Shown here: positions 25,888-33,883 of the stretch, piece after piece | Position numbering within the stretch: the stretch's first letter is position 1 | Layout: every line of letters starts with the position of its first letter | Notes under the pieces: model-generated | Told to the model about the DNA's origin: nothing | Database searches by the model: none | What the model saw: the letters and a program-made list of their open reading frames with translations, nothing else | Source: Holophagales bacterium | GTDB taxonomy: Bacteria; Acidobacteriota; Thermoanaerobaculia; Multivoradales; Multivoraceae | Assembly: GCA_009837085.1 (NCBI GenBank) | Contig: VXUF01000154.1 | Location: forward strand, 1-54,545 | Reading direction: 5' to 3' | Length of the DNA stretch: 54,545 bases | Program-made: the position numbers and the translations under genes

Positions 25888-25925
25888 CGGGTGTAGTCAT
25901 CACCGTCCCGTCCGCGCCGTCGTCG

Positions 25926-28900
25926 TCAGGGCCGGAACTGCGTCGCCCGCGGCTTGAGCCGTGCCGGCTGCGAGACGATGCTCCACGCCATGTCGAGCCA
26001 CTCGCAGATGAGGGCGCGGGTGTCGCGCGGGTCGATCATCTCTTCGACCTGGAAGCGGGAGAGGGGGCCGACGGGACCGCGGGCGCTCTCGATGCGGGCC
26101 ATCAGTTCCTCCCGGAAGGCCTTTGGGTCCTCGGCCTGGGCGAGCTGGCGCTTGTAGGCGGCTTCGATGCCGCCCTCGGGCGGGATGCCGCCGGTGTCGG
26201 CGGCCGGCCAGACGACGCGCATGGAGGGTTGGGCACGCGGGGTCGCGTAGTTGTTGCCGGCGACGCCGAAGCTGCGGCGCATGATGACGGTGAAGACGGG
26301 GACGGTGGCCTGTGCGAAGGCGATCATCCACTGGCCGCCCCAACGGATCGTGCCGGTGATCTCGTGTTCGAGGCCCACGGCGAAGCCGGGGTTGTCGACC
26401 AGGTTGAGGACCGGCAGGTGGAAGAGGTCGCAGAGGTCGAGGTGACGGATCAGCTTGCGGCAGCCGTCGGCGGTGAGCGCGCCGCCGTTGGCGTGCTGGC
26501 TGTCGGAGGCGATGACCCCCATCGGGCGGCCGGCGAATCTCACGAAGCCGGTGACCTGATCGGTGCCCCAGAGGGGGCCGATCTCGAAGAACGAGCCCCG
26601 GTCCGCCATCAGACGGATCGCGCGGCGGACGTCGAAGGTCGCCGTGCGCTTGCGGGGGATCAGGTTGAACAGCTCTTCGTCGCGCCGCTCGGGCGGTTCG
26701 TTCGGATCCGGCGTCGCGGTGGGAGGCGTCTCGAAGACTGAGGAGGGCAGGTAGGAAAGGAAGCGCCGGGTGAGGAGCATCGCTTTCTCCTCGGTCTCTG
26801 CCAGGTTGTCCACCGAGCCGTTGCGGCAGTGGATGTGCCAGCCGCCCAGGTCCTCCTTGGTGATGTCGTAGCCCATCGCGGGGCGTACTACCGGCGGACC
26901 GGCGACGAAGAGTTGGGCGATGTCGCGCACCATGACCGAGAAGTGGCCGAGCACCGCCTTGGCGGCGCCGATGCCGACAACGCTGCCGAGCAGCACGTTG
27001 ACGACCGGCACCGTGCCCAGTTGCTCGGTGTACATCGTGCTGCCGAGGTGCCCGGGCAGGAAGGAGCCGCCGCCGCCCGCGACCCGGGGCCGCCCGGCCT
27101 TGATCGCGCCGCGGCTCTCCTTCGCCTTGCTCTCGCCCTCCTTCTGTTGCTGCGGCACCATCGCGGCGACGCTGCCGCCGCCCGACGAGCCGTCGAGCAG
27201 ACGGATCGAGGGCGCGCGCATCTCGAGGGCCAGACGGTCGAGGTAGCTGCTCTTGGCACCGATCGCGCCGTCCGCGTGGCCGCCCCGGGAAGTGAAGTCG
27301 TCGGCGCAGACGACCGCGGTGCGGCCTTCGATCCGGCCCCATCCGCCGACGTGGTTGGCCGGCGTGAACGCCGTGATCGCGCCGGCCTCGTCGTAGGACG
27401 CGAAACCGGCGATGCTGCCGATCTCGTGGAAGGAGTCCTCGTCGAGCAGAAGGTCGATTCGTTCCCGGCAGGTCAGCTTGCCGCGGCTGCGCTGGCGAAC
27501 GACCCCGGGATCGTCGGAGCCCGGGGCCAGACGCTCGTGGGCCAGGGCCTGCATCGTGGCCACGTCCTCGAGCATCGGCGCCCAGGTGTCGTCCCGAGGC
27601 CCGGCGACTGCTTCCGTCGCGTCCCCGGCGGGTGCGATTACCGCGACGACCTGGCCTGCTTCCACCGTGTCGCCCGGTTGCAGCGGTTGCAGCGCGGCCA
27701 CCCGGCCCTCGCAGGGGGACGCGACGGCGGACTCCATCTTCATCGCGCTGACGACGAGCAGGGTCTCGCCGGCGGCCATCTGTTCGCCCTCGGTCGCGCG
27801 CACCTCGAGAATCGAGCCGGCCATCGGGCAGGCCACGGCTCGCTGGCCGGGTTCGATGTCGAGTACCGCGGAGGTCGTCCTCGTCGCCGGCTGGGTGCCC
27901 GCGCCGCTCGCGACCGAGAGACCCATCACGGTCGCCTGTTGCCGCAAGAGGGTCATCGCGCCGTTGGCGGCCGCGATGCCGGTGTCGGCCGAGAGTAGCT
28001 CCGGGTTCTCCTCCAGGAGCGTCGTCCGGGCGTCGCCGGTGCGGACGGAGGGATCGGCGAGGATGGCCTTGAGCTGGTCGAGGTTGGTGGCGAGTCCGCC
28101 GACGTGGAACTCAGAAACCGCACGCCGCACGCGCTCGACGGCGGCGGTGAAGGACGCGGCGCCGGGGCCGAACGAGGAAGAGCTGGTGGCCGTCACCTTG
28201 GCGAGCAGGGGGTCGAACTGGGGCGGCGGCGAGTAGCCGACGTAGCCGCAGCCGTCGACTCGCACGCCGGGGCCGGCAGGTTCCTTGTACGCGCTCAGCG
28301 TTCCGGCGCCGCGGGCGACCACCCGGGCCTGGACCGCGAAACCCCGTGGTTCTCCGACCGCCGTTTGGTCGCCGAGGCCCAGAGAGTCCAGGCTGGCGCC
28401 GGCGGCGAGCCGGAACTGCGCCTCCACGAGATCGAATCCGGTGACCTGCTCGGTGACGGTGTGCTCGACCTGGATGCGGGCATTGCACTCGATGAAGAAG
28501 TGCTCGCCGGTCTCGGGGACGACCAGGAACTCGACCGTGCCGGCGTTGAGGTAGCCGGCCGCCTCCATCAGTCTGACCGCGTCGGCGAGGAGACGCTCAC
28601 GCAGTTCGTTGTCCAGGCCGGGCGCGGGGGCCGTCTCGATCACCTTCTGGTTGCGCAACTGAACGGAGCAGTCCCGCTCGTGCAGGTGGACGGCGTTGCC
28701 GTTCGCGTCGGCCAGGACCTGCACCTCGATGTGCCGCGGCCGTTCGATCAGCTTCTCGACGAACAGCGCGCCGTCGCCGAACGCGGCCTCCGCCTCGCTC
28801 CGGCACCGCTCGAAAGCCGCGGCCATCGCATCCCCGGACCGCACCGTGCGCATGCCGCGGCCGCCCCCTCCGGCTGAGGCCTTCAGCATCACGGGATAGC

Positions 28901-29402
28901 CGAGCAGGCCCGCTAGCGACACGGCCTCGTTCGCGGATTCGACCGGTCCGTCGCTGCCGGGAGCGACCGGGATGTCGAGGGAAGCGGCGAGCTGGCGCGC
29001 GCGCACCTTGTCGCCGAACAGGGAGAGGACGGCCGGCGGCGGGCCGACGAAGACGAGGCCGGCCGCGGCGCAGCGCTCTGCGAAGCCCGCGTTCTCGGCC
29101 AGGAATCCGTAGCCGGGATGGACGCAGTCGCAGCCGCTGGCGAGGGCGGTGGCGACCAGACCCTCGACGTCGAGATAGGCGGCGACGGGATCGTCGGGGA
29201 TGCCGTTGCCGATCTCTAGCGCCTCGGTCGTCAGCCGCGTGTGGAGCGACAGGGAGTCGGCGGCCGGATAGACGCCGACCGACTTGATGCCCAGGGCCTC
29301 CGCCGCCTTGGCGATGCGGATGGCGATCTCGCCACGGTTGCTGATGAGGACCTTCTGGAGTCCGGATGTGCTGCCGAGGTTCGGCATTTGAGCTGATCCC
29401 AT
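25926..29402 (-). CDS. Single-chain acyl-CoA carboxylase (BC-BCCP-CT fusion)
   Basis: 1158 residues combining all functions of a biotin-dependent acyl-CoA carboxylase. Biotin carboxylase domain about 16-460: KVLISNRGEIAIRI, the glycine-rich ATP loop KASAGGGGRGMR and ECNARIQVEHTVTE. Biotinyl domain about 520-592 with VVSAMKMESAV, Lys555 being biotinylated. Carboxyltransferase about 640-1150 with both halves (SYDEAGAITAF..., FVRFAGRPMGVIASDSQHANGG in part, LVDNPGFAVGLEHE). It resembles the single-chain long-chain/propionyl-type carboxylases known from some actinobacteria and proteobacteria. Substrate (acetyl-, propionyl- or longer acyl-CoA) cannot be read. A second ATG at residue 6 is an alternative start. 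Confidence 0.92.
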   Translation of the reverse strand: MGSAQMPNLGSTSGLQKVLISNRGEIAIRIAKAAEALGIKSVGVYPAADSLSLHTRLTTEALEIGNGIPDDPVAAYLDVEGLVATALASGCDCVHPGYGFLAENAGFAERCAAAGLVFVGPPPAVLSLFGDKVRARQLAASLDIPVAPGSDGPVESANEAVSLAGLLGYPVMLKASAGGGGRGMRTVRSGDAMAAAFERCRSEAEAAFGDGALFVEKLIERPRHIEVQVLADANGNAVHLHERDCSVQLRNQKVIETAPAPGLDNELRERLLADAVRLMEAAGYLNAGTVEFLVVPETGEHFFIECNARIQVEHTVTEQVTGFDLVEAQFRLAAGASLDSLGLGDQTAVGEPRGFAVQARVVARGAGTLSAYKEPAGPGVRVDGCGYVGYSPPPQFDPLLAKVTATSSSSFGPGAASFTAAVERVRRAVSEFHVGGLATNLDQLKAILADPSVRTGDARTTLLEENPELLSADTGIAAANGAMTLLRQQATVMGLSVASGAGTQPATRTTSAVLDIEPGQRAVACPMAGSILEVRATEGEQMAAGETLLVVSAMKMESAVASPCEGRVAALQPLQPGDTVEAGQVVAVIAPAGDATEAVAGPRDDTWAPMLEDVATMQALAHERLAPGSDDPGVVRQRSRGKLTCRERIDLLLDEDSFHEIGSIAGFASYDEAGAITAFTPANHVGGWGRIEGRTAVVCADDFTSRGGHADGAIGAKSSYLDRLALEMRAPSIRLLDGSSGGGSVAAMVPQQQKEGESKAKESRGAIKAGRPRVAGGGGSFLPGHLGSTMYTEQLGTVPVVNVLLGSVVGIGAAKAVLGHFSVMVRDIAQLFVAGPPVVRPAMGYDITKEDLGGWHIHCRNGSVDNLAETEEKAMLLTRRFLSYLPSSVFETPPTATPDPNEPPERRDEELFNLIPRKRTATFDVRRAIRLMADRGSFFEIGPLWGTDQVTGFVRFAGRPMGVIASDSQHANGGALTADGCRKLIRHLDLCDLFHLPVLNLVDNPGFAVGLEHEITGTIRWGGQWMIAFAQATVPVFTVIMRRSFGVAGNNYATPRAQPSMRVVWPAADTGGIPPEGGIEAAYKRQLAQAEDPKAFREELMARIESARGPVGPLSRFQVEEMIDPRDTRALICEWLDMAWSIVSQPARLKPRATQFRP

Positions 29403-29453
29403 GGTGGTAAGGAGGGACAGGAGGATACAGGCGGGGCGCTAGCATCTCGCGCC

Positions 29454-29969
29454 ATGGCATTCACCTGGCGCTACGCCACGACCGCCGACGCACCGGCGAT
29501 CGTCCAACTCGTCAACGACGCCTTCGAGGTGGAGGCGGATGTGCTGACCGGCGAGAGGATCGCACTCCCGGACGTGATGGGCCGTCTCGAGCGCGGTTCG
29601 TTCCTCGTGTGCGACGCGGAAGCGGACGGGCTGGCCGGCTGCGTCTACGTCGAGTTACGCGGCGAGACCGGCTACCTCGGCCTGGTGTCCGTCGCATCGT
29701 CCCGGCAGAGCCTGGGTCTGGGCCGCGACCTGATGGCCGCGGCCGAGGGCTGGTTGCAGGAAGCGGGCTGCAGCGTTTGCCAGCTCTGGGTGCTCAACAG
29801 CCGGCCGGAGCTGCTGGCCTGGTACGGCCGGCGGGGCTACCGGGTGGTCCGGAGGGAACCGTTCGAGGCGGTCAACCCGCCGCCGACGAGAAAGCCCCTG
29901 CGCCCGGTCCACTTCGAGATCATGGAGCGCGATCTGACGCGCCTGGAAGGGGCCGTTACGGTTCCCTGA
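29454..29969 (+). CDS. GNAT-family N-acetyltransferase
   Basis: 171-residue acetyl-CoA-dependent acetyltransferase of unknown acceptor. The N-terminus WRYATTADAPAIVQLVNDAF is typical of the fold; motif A is LGLVSVASSRQSLGLGRDLM, with the pyrophosphate-binding Q-x-x-G-x-G in QSLGLG; motif B is ELLAWYGRRGYRVVRREPFE. It is divergent from the carboxylase gene, with 51 bp between starts, and its 3' end overlaps that of the convergent secreted-protein gene by 14 nt. The pattern suits small-molecule or amino-group donors, not ribosomal proteins specifically. Confidence 0.87.
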   Translation: MAFTWRYATTADAPAIVQLVNDAFEVEADVLTGERIALPDVMGRLERGSFLVCDAEADGLAGCVYVELRGETGYLGLVSVASSRQSLGLGRDLMAAAEGWLQEAGCSVCQLWVLNSRPELLAWYGRRGYRVVRREPFEAVNPPPTRKPLRPVHFEIMERDLTRLEGAVTVP

Positions 29970-30585
29970 GCGCGTCGTAGAGATCGAGCAACTGGCGCCG
30001 GAAGCGCCGCTCCTGGATCTGCTCCTCGAGCAGCCGCCTGAAGTCGTCCCTCGAAGGCAGGTAGCGGCCCATCTGCGAGACGAGCGAGAACTTCTCGGTG
30101 TCGGCGAAGCGAGCGTCGAGCTCCAGCAGGGCGTCGTAGTAGTCGAAGTCGTTCTTGATCAGGTCGCTCTCTCCGGCTTCGGCCATGACCAGGGCGACCC
30201 GGTGGTAGGGGGCCACCAGCCATCGCGTCGATCCGGGAGCCTCGTGGGCGACGATCTTCACTTCGTCGCCCACGGCGAAGCGGTCGCGCAGCTCGCGCGC
30301 CGTGAGCGGCCGCTTTGCGCAGCTCTCGTCCGTCGTCTCGACGGTCACCGCGTAGCGCGAGCGGGGTCGGGGCAGGTGAACGGCCCCTTCGACCTGGACT
30401 TCGAGCTGGAAGGCGCCGCCGTCTTCCAGCGGTAGCGCGGCGGCTTCGGTCACGAAGCCGCGAAAGACGTAGATGTCCTGGGGAAAGAGGCCGTGGAACT
30501 CGGGGCCGGGGCAGTCCTGGGCGGTCGCGGTGCTAGCGGTCAGGGCCGCGCACAGCGTGGCAACACGGAGCAGGGCTCGACTCAT
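29956..30585 (-). CDS. Secreted protein of unknown function
   Basis: 209 residues starting with a clear signal peptide (LLRVATLCAALTASTATAQ, cleavage likely after TAQ). The mature part is mixed, with FHGLFPQDIYVFRGFVTEA, a beta-rich middle (FQLEVQVEGAVHLPRP), a conserved-looking pair of cysteines (CPGPEF; ESCAKRP), and a helical charged C-terminus (RRLLEEQIQERRFRRQLLDLYDAL). I do not recognise a family. Its ATG overlaps the upstream MATE gene stop by 4 nt (30582-30585), so it is co-translated with that exporter. Confidence 0.8.
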   Translation of the reverse strand: MSRALLRVATLCAALTASTATAQDCPGPEFHGLFPQDIYVFRGFVTEAAALPLEDGGAFQLEVQVEGAVHLPRPRSRYAVTVETTDESCAKRPLTARELRDRFAVGDEVKIVAHEAPGSTRWLVAPYHRVALVMAEAGESDLIKNDFDYYDALLELDARFADTEKFSLVSQMGRYLPSRDDFRRLLEEQIQERRFRRQLLDLYDALREP

Positions 30586-32024
30586 GCGGGTTCAGGCGCC
30601 TCAGCGGCGGCATCCACCGACAGTTCGCCGCCGCTGGCGGGAGCACCGAGCGGGGACTCGCCGCGGCCTATGCTGGCGATCGCCTGGCGCAGTCCCGCCG
30701 CGAGCCAGGCGAGCGCGACCGAGGCTGAAATGACGGTGCCGATCAGGGACGAGTACCAGACCCACTGTACCGGTCCGCGCAGCCAGAAGGTCGCAGCCCA
30801 GGCCAGGGGAGCGCTGATCAGGATGACCCGCAGCAGCGACAGCCAGAGCTCTGGAGAACCGCGGCCCAGGCCCTGAAGGCTGCGGCCGGTGAGGATGGAA
30901 ACCCCGATGAAGGGGTAGGCGAAGACGACCACTCGCAGGTAGTCGACGCCCAGTGTGTGGATCCCGGGACTGTCGGTGAAGAAGGCGACGAGGGCGGGCG
31001 CCAGAACATAGAACGCCGCGGCGATCGCGATGCTGAGCAGGATCGTCCGCACCATCGCGTAGCGGACGATCTCCCGCAGCAGATCGCCGCGGCGCGCACC
31101 GTAGAACATGCCGACCAGGGTCACCAGGCCGGAAGCGACGGCGACCTGAGGCAGGATGACGACGTGGTCGAGACGGCTGCCGATCTGAAGCGCGGCCACC
31201 GCGTCCGGCGTGTGCTCGACCAGGATGCGGTTCAGTACGCCGCCGCCGAGCGACATGACCAGGAACGACAGCGAGGCGGGCAGGCCGATGACGCAGATGC
31301 TGCGGATGATCGCGCTGTCGTAGCGGAAGTTCGCGAGGTCGAAGCGGACGTAGGAGAGCTTGGCCACGAACAGCAGGTAGACGAAGACCAGGGCGGCCGC
31401 CGCCTGGCTGACGATCGTCGCCAGGGCGGCGCCGGCCACGCCCATGCCGAAGGTGAAGATGAACAGCGGGTCGAGGGCGATGTTCAGCACGGTGGCGGCG
31501 CCCTGGACGATCACCGGCGTCTTCACGTTGCCTTCGCCCGAGAGGATCGAACGGAAGAAGACGGCCAGAATCATGAAGGGGTAGCCGCAGGCCAGCACGC
31601 GGAAGTAGCTCCAGGCCTGGGGGACGAGTTCGGCCGGTACGCCGAGCGCGTGGAGCAGGGGGATACCGAACACGAGCGCCGAACCGGTCGTCAGTGCGGC
31701 GACCAGGGCGCCGATCAGTACCGAGTGCTCGGCGGCGCGGTCGGCGCGCACACGGTCGCGGGCGCCGATCGCCTGAGCGATCACCGCCGTGATGCCGGTG
31801 CCCAGGCCGAAGGTCACGCCCATCGCCAGGAACACGAGCGGCATGTTGAAGGCGAGAGCGGTCAGGGCCTCCGGGCTCACGCGGCCGACGAAGAACATGT
31901 CGACGATCATGTAGAGCGTCTGGATCGACATGCCGATCAGGATCGGCATCGCCAATAGCCACAGCGCTCGCCGCGGATTCTCGGCGAAGCGGTCGAGACG
32001 GTCGGCCCCCGGACGCTCCTGCAT
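30582..32024 (-). CDS. MATE-family efflux transporter
   Basis: 480-residue multidrug/toxin exporter with 12 predicted helices in two repeats, moving substrates out against a sodium or proton gradient. Typical stretches are LWLLAMPILIGMSIQTLYMIVDMFFVG (in parts: PILIGMSIQTLYMIVDMFF), LGTGITAVIAQAIGARD and NIALDPLFIFTFGMGVAGAA; repeat two begins near ICVIGLPASLSFLVMSLGGG. The NorM/DinF branch cannot be separated by eye. It heads a two-gene unit with the secreted unknown protein. Confidence 0.93.
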   Translation of the reverse strand: MQERPGADRLDRFAENPRRALWLLAMPILIGMSIQTLYMIVDMFFVGRVSPEALTALAFNMPLVFLAMGVTFGLGTGITAVIAQAIGARDRVRADRAAEHSVLIGALVAALTTGSALVFGIPLLHALGVPAELVPQAWSYFRVLACGYPFMILAVFFRSILSGEGNVKTPVIVQGAATVLNIALDPLFIFTFGMGVAGAALATIVSQAAAALVFVYLLFVAKLSYVRFDLANFRYDSAIIRSICVIGLPASLSFLVMSLGGGVLNRILVEHTPDAVAALQIGSRLDHVVILPQVAVASGLVTLVGMFYGARRGDLLREIVRYAMVRTILLSIAIAAAFYVLAPALVAFFTDSPGIHTLGVDYLRVVVFAYPFIGVSILTGRSLQGLGRGSPELWLSLLRVILISAPLAWAATFWLRGPVQWVWYSSLIGTVISASVALAWLAAGLRQAIASIGRGESPLGAPASGGELSVDAAAEAPEPA

Positions 32025-32141
32025 CGGCGGAGACTACATCGGGGTCCCGGCACTGCCGCCTCGAGGATCCGGATGGGGTTTCTTCTTGTATAGTCCGGCC
32101 CAACTGCACCCCAAGCCACCCAAGAAGGCACAGGAGGTCCC

Positions 32142-33878
32142 ATGTTCCGACCCGCTCCGTCCCTGGTCGCAATGACCAGCTTCGCAGTCCTCGCGCTCGT
32201 CGCGTCCGCGACCGTCGCGGCGGCCCCGAACGCGAACAACCTCGACGCACCGCTGACCGTCTACACGGGATCGGTCGTCGGCAACGACGGCTCTCCGATC
32301 CGCGGCGCCACCGTGTCGCTGTTCTCGACCGACGAACAGCGCAGCATCTCGGTGTACAGCCAGCCGGACGGCACCTACAAGCTGCCCGCCGTTCCCGCCG
32401 GCAAGTACAAGCTCCGCGTCCGCCTGACCGGCTGGCTGGACGAGTGGAAGGACCTCAAGGAAACGACCGAGCCGACCCCGATCCAGGTCCGGCTGCGTCA
32501 GGCCGAGGGTTGGGCCCTGCAGTCGCAGCGCCCGGCGCACGACCTGATGAACATGCTCGAGTGGGAGGACGAGGCGGACGCGCTGAACTTCAAGATGATG
32601 TGCGCCTACTGCCACCAGGTCGGCACCGTCGGCTTCCGTTCGCCCGAGGAGCCGGTCGACTGGGAAGTCATGCTGACCCGAATGGACGGCTTCCAGGGCC
32701 TGTACAAGCACACCCAGGACGTCCTCGTCGACAAGATCGTGGACGTCTATGGCCGCGACGCGGAAGAGAACTGGACGAACTTCGATCCGCCTGAGCCCCC
32801 GTCCGGCGAGTCGCTCAAGGGCGAGGTTCGGGAGTGGCTGATGGGCGACCAGGCCGGCGCCGTGATCCACGACCTCGAGTTGGGCGACGACGGTCTCGTC
32901 TACACCGTCGACATGGCCCAGGACGTGATCGAGACGCTCGACCCGGCCACCGGCGAGCGGGCCTTCTACACGGTTCCCGGCGGCAAGGACTACCTCTCGC
33001 CGTCCAGTCCGACGACCGGCATCCACTCCATCGAGAAGGCCGAGGACGGCAACATGTGGGTCACCCTCGCCTACTCGGGCCAGATGGGTGAGTTCGACGT
33101 CGAAACGAAGGAATGGCGGCTCGGCTCCGGCCGCACCGCTCCACGCCCGCGCGGCGGCTACCCGCACACCCTGCGCTTCGCGCCTGACGGGATCCTCTGG
33201 TGGACCGATGCCGGCAGCCCGAACGGCGTCGGCGTCATGTCGCTCGATCCCGAGACCTGGGACGGCAAGCGCTGGGAAGTCACCGAGTACAAGCTGCCGA
33301 CCAAGGACCAGGTCCGCGGCGGCGGCGCCCGCGGTGAGTCCCGCGGCGTGACTCCGTACGGCATCGACGTGGCGCCGAACGGCCATGTCTTCTACAGCAA
33401 GCTGAACGGCCAGCGCGTCGGCCGGATCCGCCCGCAGCTCGATGCCGACGATCCGGAGCGGATCGTCGAGTGGAAGCCGCCGGTCCACGGCCCGCGCCGC
33501 CTGCACGTGGCCCCCGACGGCATCGTCTGGGTGCCGGGCTGGGCCTCGGGCGACGTCGCGTCGTTCGACGAGAATCTGGAAGAGTGGACGGTCTACGACC
33601 TGCCGCACGGCCCGAACTCGCTGCCCTACGCGCTGAACATCAACCCGACCAACGGCGAGGTCTGGATCACCGGCACCGGCACAGACTCGATGCTCCGCTT
33701 CGATCCGAAGACGGAGAAGTTCGTCGAGTACCGGATGCCGATGATGGTCACCTACACCCGCGAGATCGAGTTCGACGAGGCCGGCAACGCCTGGACCACG
33801 AACTCGAACGCTCCGTCCCGTCACGCCGAGCACCGTCAGGGCTCGGTGCTGATGATCTCGTCGGGCGGCGGCGAGTAG
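32142..33878 (+). CDS. Secreted carboxypeptidase-regulatory-like/cytochrome c/beta-propeller protein
   Basis: 578 residues with four parts in order: signal peptide (about 1-28, cleavage near TVAAAPN); a carboxypeptidase-regulatory-like beta-sandwich (about 38-118; GNDGSPIRGATVSLF, PDGTYKLPAVPAGKYKLRVR); a short c-type haem segment with CAYCH at 154-158 (about 125-250); and a Vgb/SMP-30-like beta-propeller (about 255-575) with repeats such as DDGLVYTVDMAQDVIETLDPATGE and APDGIVWVPGWASGDVASFDE. A strong ribosome site (GGAGG) precedes ATG 32142. The propeller family includes virginiamycin B lyase, but the haem segment suggests an oxidoreductase or electron-transfer role in the periplasm. Followed by a terminator at 33889. 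Confidence 0.85.
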   Translation: MFRPAPSLVAMTSFAVLALVASATVAAAPNANNLDAPLTVYTGSVVGNDGSPIRGATVSLFSTDEQRSISVYSQPDGTYKLPAVPAGKYKLRVRLTGWLDEWKDLKETTEPTPIQVRLRQAEGWALQSQRPAHDLMNMLEWEDEADALNFKMMCAYCHQVGTVGFRSPEEPVDWEVMLTRMDGFQGLYKHTQDVLVDKIVDVYGRDAEENWTNFDPPEPPSGESLKGEVREWLMGDQAGAVIHDLELGDDGLVYTVDMAQDVIETLDPATGERAFYTVPGGKDYLSPSSPTTGIHSIEKAEDGNMWVTLAYSGQMGEFDVETKEWRLGSGRTAPRPRGGYPHTLRFAPDGILWWTDAGSPNGVGVMSLDPETWDGKRWEVTEYKLPTKDQVRGGGARGESRGVTPYGIDVAPNGHVFYSKLNGQRVGRIRPQLDADDPERIVEWKPPVHGPRRLHVAPDGIVWVPGWASGDVASFDENLEEWTVYDLPHGPNSLPYALNINPTNGEVWITGTGTDSMLRFDPKTEKFVEYRMPMMVTYTREIEFDEAGNAWTTNSNAPSRHAEHRQGSVLMISSGGGE

Positions 33879-33883
33879 GCGGC

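Larger units (their letters stand above)
25554..25925. other. 372-bp intergenic block between the restriction operon and the carboxylase gene
   Basis: No credible coding sequence is seen. It contains the promoter side of the CBS-HEPN/mcrBC operon (minus strand, right after 25553), a REP-like unit at 25647-25673, and an element with 33-bp inverted ends at 25714-25887. It is the longest non-coding stretch in the window. Short open frames across it have no recognisable protein and no ribosome sites. Confidence 0.7.

Noticed and set aside
20784-25925. Complete mobile element carrying the defence island
   Set aside because: No integrase, transposase, tRNA gene or direct-repeat ends were seen; only the small inverted-repeat element and REP-like unit, so mobility is not supported.
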